Source of the DNA: Kappaphycus alvarezii
Lineage: Eukaryota; Rhodophyta; Florideophyceae; Gigartinales; Solieriaceae
Direction: 5' to 3'
Assembly: GCA_002205965.3 (NCBI GenBank)
Contig: NADL03000657.1
Span: forward strand, 1,240,001-1,304,000
Length of the DNA stretch: 64,000 nucleotides
Shown: piece by piece, positions 57,500 through 64,000 of the stretch
How the letters are laid out: each line of letters begins with the position of its first letter
Position numbering within the stretch: the first letter of the stretch is position 1
Position numbers and translations under genes: made by a program
Notes under the pieces: model-generated
What the model saw: the letters and a program-made list of their open reading frames with translations, nothing else
The model's database searches: none
What the model was told of the DNA's origin: nothing

Positions 57500-58732
57500 C
57501 AGTGGTATTGTGGCAGCAGTCCACAATGAGCGTCATGCACTATTTTAGAAACAAGGAATTTCACGGAGATCGCGCACCAAGAGAATTATGGCGGTTTGAT
57601 AGAAAGGGAAGCCCTTGTCGCGAGACGGGTAGGGTAAGGGATTTACGAGTTACGGCGTGTGTCGTGAGCTATAGGGTGAGGGACGAGATCGTGGTGACGA
57701 GGTGGAGGTATTCAGTAGCCGAACTCGTACCACGGCGACGAGCGAAGTGGGAGGCTAGGAAGGCGAGCATTGCTTGGGCGGATTTCCCGACGGCACCGTA
57801 TGTGTCGAGGCCGAAAGGGTGAAACTTGGCGCTGACAGAAGAGCACAGGGCGGCGTCGCGTTGCGTTTTCTGTGCTTCGATTCCGGAAGTGGCGCTAGCT
57901 GGACGGCGGCGAAACTGAGGTACGGCGCGTGCGGTGCGGGGGCTGACTATGAAGACGTCAGTTGCTTGTGGGCGTGGTGAGAGCTAAAGATCGTCGATGA
58001 AGATATCCATGCGGTGCCGTGCATGCGGCGGAAGATCATGTTCACACGGGAAAGTGAACTCCTTCCCGGGGCCCAGGCAGATGCATAGATGTCGGAGGAG
58101 GGTTATGGGCTTATCCCGAATGTGATTATGACGTCTGATGCATCCCTCCAGGGGGGGCAGGTGGTGGCGAGGACTGCAAGCGGGTCCAGGTGTGGTGGGG
58201 AAGTACGGGAAGAGGGCACGCAGCGGGGGCACGGCTGGTCTCCAGGGAAGATCGGGTTACTGAGCCGTAGCATCACCACCATAGTCCAACTTTCAGGGTC
58301 AGCTTTGGTAGACAGTTTGGCAAGAGGTTGTTCGGAGTAGGGCAGGTCGGAAGATTGCGTTTGACTGGACAAATTCCGCGCAAGGCGATGGAAGGGAGGT
58401 TCGATGGTGCCAGGAGCCGAGAGGTACGAATCCCGACAAGAACGGTGCAAGGCGGCGGTTAGGGTTGCTTGTGCACATGAAAGGTGCCCGTGGCGTTGGA
58501 GGGAGCGGAGGGCGGCGGTAAGCTGGAAGGGGGACGAATATTGGGCTGGGACGAGAGGTAAGCATGCGAACGGGACAAGGCATAATGCAGTGAATGTTGG
58601 ATGGGCGGGTGTAGATTGGCTCGAATCATAGCGTAAGTGCCGAGGAGCGAACTGCAGTATCCAATAGGAGAAAGCGGGGCGGTGCGGGTCTGCCCAACCC
58701 GCCCGTTTGAAACGAGAGTGTAGACCACTCAA
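57500..58732 (-). pseudogene. non-LTR retrotransposon C-terminal fragment 3
   Basis: The 209-codon minus frame 58103-58732 and its neighbours contain a Cys/His region (CPRCVPSS..), then in a second frame CIRRHNHIRDKPITLLRHLC, HDLPPHARHRMDIFIDDL and, further on, TDVFIVSPRTARAVP and FGLDTYGAVGKSAQAMLAFL. The order 'CxxC..H..C, RHNxxRD, RxDI, DV.I.SP, ..F..D/E-T-F/Y-G' is that of the C-terminal part of non-LTR proteins with a restriction-like nuclease domain. GC-richer than its surroundings. It is cut at 58.73 kb by the gypsy element on the right. Confidence 0.65.
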
Positions 58733-58789
58733 TCCAAGCGTCGTCGTGAGGGTCTCAATTTATCTCAGAGAATGTTACAAGTATGCTGG

Positions 58790-60615
58790 AAATGATATTA
58801 TTCGGCCAGTTTCATCCCTATGGTCATTTCCAGTGGTCGTAGCACCAAAGAAGGATGGAAACCCCCGCTTTTGCGTCAATTACTGACAACTGACCGAAAG
58901 TATGATACCCGATCGATTTCCGATTCCAAATATGGAGGAAATCCTCGAGAACTTGAAGGACGGGAGATACTTCACTTCACTTGGCCTCTACACTGGCTAT
59001 TGGTAGATTCTATTGGATGAAAAATGCAAGGAAAAAAATCTTTTACCAGCAAAGCCGGTAACTTCAGGTTCGAAGTGATGCCTTTTGGTCTCATGAATGC
59101 CCAGCTAAATTCAAAAGAATGATGAACAAGGTTCTGAAAGGACTTCCATTTGCGAGAGTTTATATCGATGATGAGGTAATATTCTCAAATACTTTGGATC
59201 AGCACATATCGCATGTCAAGACAGTGGTGGAGAGTATATCTGCATACAGCTTGAAAATAAAGTTGAGCAAATGCTTCTTTGCGAAAACTTCTATCCAATT
59301 ACTCGGTCATATCGTCGATCAAGAGGGAATTAGAGTGGAGCCAGAGAAAACGAAAAAAATCAAGTTTGCACCAAGGCCCGCTTCAAAGGCGGAGGTTCGA
59401 AGCTTCTTAGGACTGGCCTCATACTACAGAAGATTTATAAAAGATTTCGCCAAGACTGCAGCACCACTACATGCCAGCACTACGAGGAGCGGAATATTTT
59501 ACTGGAACAAGGAAATGGAAACTGCATTTGAGGTGCTTAAAGATAAGCTATGTGTCCCTCCAGTGCTCATGTATCCAGATTTCAAGAGACCTGTTTTAGG
59601 TGGAGATACATGCCTCAGAATGGTCTTCGGGTGCCTTTTTGTCCCAGAAAGATGAAAACGGAAGACTATACCCTGTTCAATTCGCAAGTCGCACTCTGAA
59701 TAATGCGGAAAGGAGATAACAGAGATCTGCGAAAAAGAAGCGCTCGCTGTTGTCTTCGCACTGAAAAAGTTTCGCGTGTACCTTTTATCACTCGAGAAAT
59801 TAGTCTTAATAACTGATCACCAGGCCCTTAAGAAATCATTCCAAAAGAAAGATGTACATCACCGTTTGGCCCGATGGCTCGACATTTTCGCAGAATATCG
59901 GTTTGAAATTGTGTATAGGCCCGGACGCAATAATCAGCCTGCCGATTACCTATCCCGCTTGAAAGATCTACTGAGTCCAAATGAAAAAGCTTCCGAGGAC
60001 ATCGTCGGAGTTGCCGAGGTGCAAGTGCAGAACAATAACGAGTACGAAGGTAATCTTCACGGGCTAATTAAATTCCTTGATGGACTAGAAATGAGAAAGA
60101 TTGACCTGGAACACAGAAATTGGGTACGAAGGAACCAAAAGGCTTTTACATTGTGGAATGGGAAACTCTTCCGACACACAAAAGCCGGCCCTCGACTAGT
60201 GGCCCCTATGAAAGAAATAATGAAGATCTTGAGGACTTTTCATGATGAGTCAGGGCATTGGGATCTCGATACAACAAAAACGTTTATTACGGAGAGATTC
60301 TGGTGGTCCAGTATCCATAAGAACGTCTATAATTTCGTGAAAAGCTGCGACAACTGTCAAAAATTCACTCCGATACGAAAGTATAAGACAACTCTAAGCT
60401 TTCCCCTTTCCGGTCTTTTTGAAACATTCTCAATTGACTTTGCCGGCTCATTCAAGGAACCCTCTTCCGGAAACAAATATCTCCTTATAGCGGTGGAACA
60501 TCTTACTGGATGGCCAATAGCAGTTGCAGTTGAGGAGGCCAATGCTGAAGTGGTCCTGAGATTCATCGAAAGAGAAATAATTGAACCGTTTGGTCTTCCA
60601 AAAAGGATCATCTAG
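58790..60615 (+). pseudogene. gypsy 1 pol: RT, RNase H, integrase first half
   Basis: RT: VVVAPKKDGNPRFCVNY, IPNMEEILENLKDGRYFTSL and DLYTGYW (58.82-58.99 kb), FRFEVMPFGLMNAP (59.07 kb), FARVYIDDEVIFSN (catalytic YIDD, 59.15 kb), LLGHIVDQEGIRVEPEK, and VRSFLGLASYYRRFIKDFA. RNase H: DASEWSSGAFLSQKDENG (59.6 kb), EKEALAVVFALKKF, LVLITDHQALK and RPGRNNQPADYLSRL. Integrase: zinc finger HDESGHWDLD..SCDNCQKF (60.24-60.36 kb), core IDFAGSF (first Asp). Frame shifts occur near 59.05, 59.60 and 59.72 kb, and a TAG at 60613-60615 stands exactly where IISDNA has Ser. Confidence 0.85.
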
Positions 60616-61359
60616 GATAACGCCCTTTGTTTTACTGCAACTTCACTGCTTCGTTTTTTGGAAGAAAAAGGTATTCAGCTAAAGACGGTTCCCGCATACG
60701 CTCCTATGTCAAACGGGAAAGCGGAGAGGATGGTTGGAACCATCAAACGAGCAATATCGAAAACTATGTCGGAGAATGAAATCCAGTGGGAAGTTGCCTT
60801 ACCAAAAGTGTTATACGGCTATCGTCGAAGAAGTGGAAGAAGTTTACAGTCACCATTCGAGCCAATGTACGGAAGGGCTCCTAGAATGTTGCAGAGAGAC
60901 ATGGAAACAAATATTATCGATAAAGAGAGTAGAGAAGTCGAACTACTGGCCACTGGAGGCTGGAGGTCACACCAGGCGTTAACACAGACAAGAAATAATG
61001 ATGCAGAGCCTCCAGTCCAATCCTTTTCAGTCTGCTCTAAAGTAATTGTAGTACATGGAAAAGCAAAGCAGCAGGCTGTGAAGTGCCCGGCCTTCCAAAC
61101 AAAGTACTCGAATCCTTGCATCGTCACGGAGGAAAGACACCCGCATTATAAGCTCTGTTCAAACTCAGGGAAGAGATCAAGGAGGGCCATCCATGCACGT
61201 CGTATGGTCCCATACCATCAGAGGCCTGAAGAGTTCCTTCTCACCCAGGACTACGCGAAGCCCCGAGGCACACTCATCTTTAACTATAGAATGATTCCTA
61301 TGGGAGGAAAAAGGGCCTGGGAATGGATCATCTCGATTACGCGTGACTACTACGAACTC

Positions 61360-61704
61360 CACGTAATCATCCATTTCTACATTAATATATGCCTATGTTT
61401 TCGTACGTTGAACGGACCATTGCTACCTCAAGAAGATTTCCGAGTATTAATCAGAGTTCTATTCTCATTCCAAAACGGAAGGTTCACGGAAGCAGGTCCA
61501 GAGTTTGTGGAAGTCATATATCATTACTCTATAGGAAGGTATGGAATGGTAGCTATCGGAGACTTGTCGCAAACATGTACGAACATTATCCGTCCAGTTT
61601 ACGTATTTCTCAAGAACAACCAAGGTGTGCGACTGAGAGGTTACAGCTTGCCCCCTGATATGGAATATCGACTGGTCCCGTATCCTCTATGGGAACCTTA
61701 CGTT
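61360..61704 (+). other. C-terminal module A
   Basis: About 115 residues, predicted mainly helical by eye, from HVIIHFYINICLCFRTLNGP to VPYPLWEPYV. Counterpart of module B. A frame-damaged version is in gypsy 2 at about 49.45-49.75 kb. Confidence 0.6.
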
Positions 61705-61995
61705 TCTCCGCCACAAATTGGGAACGTTGGAGGCGGCGAGGATCCTCCTGAAGCAGTGATGATGACCAGAAGAGGACCTTCAGGAGACAACAACCCGCCC
61801 AGAGGAGGTTCCGGTCGTCCCCCAAGAGGACCTCGTGCAGGTTCCAGTACGTCAGGAAGTGGTCGGGGCCATTCATCGAGACAGACCACCACAACTTCCT
61901 CTCTAGTCCTCCTTCACAACCATGTACAGCATACAGTTGGTAGAAGAAGATTATCTTTTTGGTCGCGCAATGTCTCCGAGGACGCGAACGATGCG

Positions 61996-62340
61996 CAGGT
62001 CATTTCTTATTTCATGATAAGCATCTTTTCACGTTTTCGGGCCTTACATGGACCGCACTTATCTTACGAAGATTCATTCTTGATGATGCGCGTCTTCTTT
62101 TCCTACCGGCATCCATTCCTCCGGCATCTTCAAGAAGAGTTTGCATATCATATATATTTTTTCACTCTTGGAAGATTCGGAAGAGTCACGGAAGAAGAAT
62201 TTATTCAACCCCACCTCGATGTTATCAAAACAATATATGAGGCTATGCTACAAAGTGAGGTACCGGTAATCCAAACTTACTCTTTGGAGCATCATATTGG
62301 TAATCAGTTGCATCCGTACCCGTTTGAAAGACCTTACATT
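61996..62340 (+). other. C-terminal module B
   Basis: About 115 residues from QVISYFMISIFSRFRALHGP to HPYPFERPYI. In gypsy 2 (48706-49050, minus strand) most positions of this module are unchanged, for instance FIQPHL-VIK-IYEAMLQSEV. Confidence 0.65.
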
Positions 62341-62738
62341 TTATCAATAAGACAGCGAACACTAGCGGAAACAGAAGAAGAACAATGAAGGCGAGCCGGG
62401 ACGATCGTATTGGAGCGAGAGGGCGTGATGTGCACAAATTCGCACACGAAAATAAATCTAGAAGAGGACCAAATTTGGATACAGTATCGGAATTTGCAAG
62501 ATATTCTTACAGTTTTTGAATTTGCAAGATGTTTTTAATTTGGGTGAGTGTGGCACATTCCTCGGTTGATTTTTTATTTTAAGACATGTTTTCATTAATA
62601 GATGTCATTACTGTACACGTCCAAGATCGTCATAATTTTCGAAGACGCCGCAGTATTTAAAATTCGAAATCAACGTCGTTGAGGCAACCCCCCGCCATCA
62701 ACTACCCCATCGGCTCACCTTTTCTTTTGGCCCTTAAC

Positions 62739-63220
62739 ATGACCAACCTCCTCCCTTCCCTCACCATCACCAAGTCATCCCGAGGCCGTCGTCCACTCAA
62801 CGTCTTGGCCCTGATGGCAAGTGGTCCAACTGACTACGATGATTACTGTAGAAGGTTGGACCGGGAACGCGTTCGGGAGTGGGTCCGCCGTAAATGCTTC
62901 GGGCAGGCAGAACAGGGGGAGGAGGAAAAGGGAGAAGAGGAGTTAAAGGTGGAAGAGGAAGAAAAGGAGGAAGAGGAGGATGAGGAGGATGAGGAGGATG
63001 ATGAGGAGGGAGACATGGAAAGTGCTGGATTAGTGGAGAAGGGGCCAGAAATATGTACCAGGTGGTCCCGACTCTAGAAGCGGATAAGGGCGTCCTCAGT
63101 GGTCTAGATATTTCGCAGGAGCCAATGGAGAATTCTGAGCTGTCCGCGGATATTTGTGTGGACTGCCTGGGTGGAATGGATATTTTTGGGGAACTGTTTG
63201 GCTCTGATATAGAGGACTAA
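62739..63220 (+). pseudogene. LTR-internal ORF, copy 1 (basic helix plus acidic tail)
   Basis: ATG at 62739: MTNLLPSLTITKSSRGRRPL, then SGPTDYDDYCRRLDRERVRE and WVRRKCFGQAEQGEEEKGE, followed by a Glu/Asp run (residues about 65-95). One frame shift near 63035 leads to MYQVVPTLEADKGVLSGLDI, ENSELSADICVDCLGG and MDIFGELFGSDIED, TAA at 63218-63220; about 160 residues in all. Small, with a basic amphipathic helix and an acidic C-terminus, as in transcriptional regulators or histone-binding proteins, but no family is recognised. It lies upstream of the TATA element, i.e. in U3. Confidence 0.65.
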
Positions 63221-63353
63221 GATATTAAGGAAAGAATCTAGATATTTATCCTGATATTGTCTGCTGTTAGTCTTTCGCGTTCACACTATTTCATTAGATG
63301 CATTTATGGCTCTTAGTGTGTTTCTCTGAGACTTAAAGGTTAGCCAAAAAGTC

Positions 63354-63360
63354 TATATAA
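63354..63360 (+). promoter_or_regulatory. LTR TATA element
   Basis: GTCTATATAAGCGGAGTAAA with ACTGCTTCCC shortly downstream, as in the solo LTR at 51467. Confidence 0.6.
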
Positions 63361-63770
63361 GCGGAGTAAACTGCTTCCCTTTGTGGAGGTCAAGCAAGCT
63401 GGCAGACAACTTCAAGCCCAGTCCCGAATAGTTAGGAAGTTGAGAGTCAACTTCAGACCCAAGAAACATTTTTCCTAAGCTGGTCTCAGAGCATCAATGG
63501 TAGGCCCTGCCCCTTCCATACTTGCTTGTGGCTCTCTCAACTCTCTTCCATGTACACTCCTTTTCGTTCGTTCAACTATACCACGGTAGCACTTTTGTCG
63601 CTTGCAACACCTCCTTCTTGGGGTAATTGGTTCTGTGTATCTCTTCTTCCGACGATTTACCCCTATCAGATATATCCTATCAATCCGATGGTTTTCCAGA
63701 CAACCAAAATCGACTCAAAAATGGTATACCGGCAAGCACTCACGAAACAAGTGGAAATCCGTTTGGGGAT

Positions 63771-64000
63771 TGATAGGGGTAAATCATCGGGAAGAGAGAT
63801 ACTCAGAACCAACTACCCCGAGAAGGAGGTGTTGCAAGCGACAAAGGTGCTACCGTGGTATAGTTAAACGAACAAAAAGGCATTTATATGGAAGAGAGTT
63901 GAGAGAGCCACAAGCAAGTATGGAAGGAGTAGGGTCTACCCCTGATGCTCTGCGACCAGCGAAAAAAAATTTCTTCGGTCTGGAGTTGACTCTGAACTTC
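63771..64000 (-). repeat. LTR of family A, inverted, running off the right edge
   Basis: Reverse complement of about 63428-63668: TGATAGGGGTAAATCATCGG (63771 on), GAAGGAGGTGTTGCAAGCGA and GGTGCTACCGTGGTATAG are mirror copies of the left arm. The spacer between the two LTR ends is about 102 bp (63669-63770). Confidence 0.85.

Larger units (their letters stand above)
60658..62388 (+). pseudogene. gypsy 1 integrase end fused to a duplicated C-terminal module
   Basis: Same frame as the upstream part across the TAG, then open for 576 codons to a TGA. Residue numbers count from 60658. Integrase end: MSNGKAERMVGTIKRA (17-32, catalytic Glu), YGYRRRSGRSLQSPFEPMYG (53-72), SKVIVVHGKAKQQAV (127-141). 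After about residue 225 sequence continues well past the usual integrase end: module A (235-349), a Gly/Pro/Arg linker (356-412, RGGSGRPPRGPRAGSSTSGS), and module B (447-561), ending ILSIRQRTLAETEEEQ. Modules A and B resemble each other: RTLNGPLLPQEDFRVLIRVL with RALHGPHLSYEDSFLMMRVF, and YSL..PYP.W/ER..PY at the end. No signal peptide or membrane anchor is seen, so an envelope role is unlikely. The function is unknown. Confidence 0.8.
58740..63668 (+). mobile_element. Ty3/gypsy element 1 (family A), best preserved copy
   Basis: Contains RT, RNase H, integrase, a post-integrase extension and a 3' LTR in one orientation. The 5' LTR and gag/protease are missing, so the copy is truncated at 58.74 kb. 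It joins the non-LTR fragment at its left border. Confidence 0.85.
62426..63668 (+). repeat. 3' LTR of gypsy 1, long form (1243 bp) with internal ORF
   Basis: Starts after the purine-rich GGAGCGAGAGGGCG with TGATGTGCACAAATTCGCAC and ends CCCTATCA. The first about 190 bp match the solo LTR at 51061, and the last about 390 bp match it again; the ORF 62739-63220 is in the part not shared with the solo LTR. TATA element at 63354-63360. Confidence 0.8.

Noticed and set aside
62935..63010. Purine-rich GAGGA repeat as a simple repeat only
   Set aside because: It codes for the acidic run of the LTR ORF, and the acidic run is kept with different codons in the 48-kb copy.
1..64000. CRISPR arrays, bacterial operons, rRNA genes
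   Set aside because: No regularly spaced direct repeats with unique spacers, no ribosome-binding-site-led operons and no rRNA-like stretch; the DNA is eukaryotic in character.

Overview
The window reads as nuclear DNA of a unicellular or simple eukaryote. Two genes are long, uninterrupted and clearly eukaryotic (a Golgi-type nucleotide-sugar/triose-phosphate transporter and a choline/ethanolamine kinase), a third can be assembled only with short GT..AG introns of about 40-65 bp, and most of the rest is decayed class I and class II transposons. The mix (copia-type elements with a Tudor-like segment, Ty3/gypsy, piggyBac with a C-terminal Cys-rich domain, pogo-like transposases, non-LTR elements with a restriction-like-endonuclease type C-terminus) would suit a stramenopile alga, but a chytrid-like fungus cannot be excluded from sequence alone. 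Both intact genes use standard stops (TAA, TGA).

Layout. 1-16.9 kb: copia remnant (-), non-LTR C-terminus (-), LTR fragment, gypsy integrase remnants (+), one of them split by a 745-bp solo LTR with a perfect 5-bp target duplication, a decayed copia element (-, 11.2-15.7 kb), and two copies of a ~1-kb direct repeat 10.1 kb apart. 17.5-24.4 kb: a GC-richer gene island with the SLC35E3-like transporter (+), a disrupted multi-pass membrane protein gene (-), an intron-containing basic protein gene (+) and an acidic coiled-coil protein gene (-); the island is flanked by clusters of a TACTGTAC motif. 25.5-40 kb: a piggyBac-like element flanked by CTAG, a copia element with recognisable LTRs, and a gypsy remnant ending in an LTR that carries an acidic ORF. 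41.3-42.4 kb: ethanolamine/choline kinase (-). 42.9-45.6 kb: complete pogo-like element with TIRs and TA flanks, inactivated. 45.7-53 kb: a non-LTR element (-) broken up by a truncated gypsy element and by a 721-bp solo LTR. 53.8-57 kb: a SANT/Myb-like pseudogene and a second pogo-like remnant. 57.5-64 kb: another non-LTR C-terminus (-), then the best preserved gypsy element (+), its 3' LTR, and a head-to-head inverted LTR copy at the window edge.

Most unusual observation: the gypsy family represented at 58.7-63.7 kb and 47.2-50.6 kb carries two extra pieces. First, about 340 residues continue in frame after the integrase and contain a ~115-residue module repeated twice around an Arg/Gly/Pro-rich linker. 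Second, the LTR itself contains an ORF for a small protein with a basic helix followed by a Glu/Asp-rich tail; recognisable versions occur in three separate LTRs here, while a solo LTR of the same family lacks it. No known function is assigned to either.

Host genes and mobile elements do not form a pathway. The two intact genes are ordinary single-copy metabolic/transport functions, and every element seen carries at least one disabling lesion.
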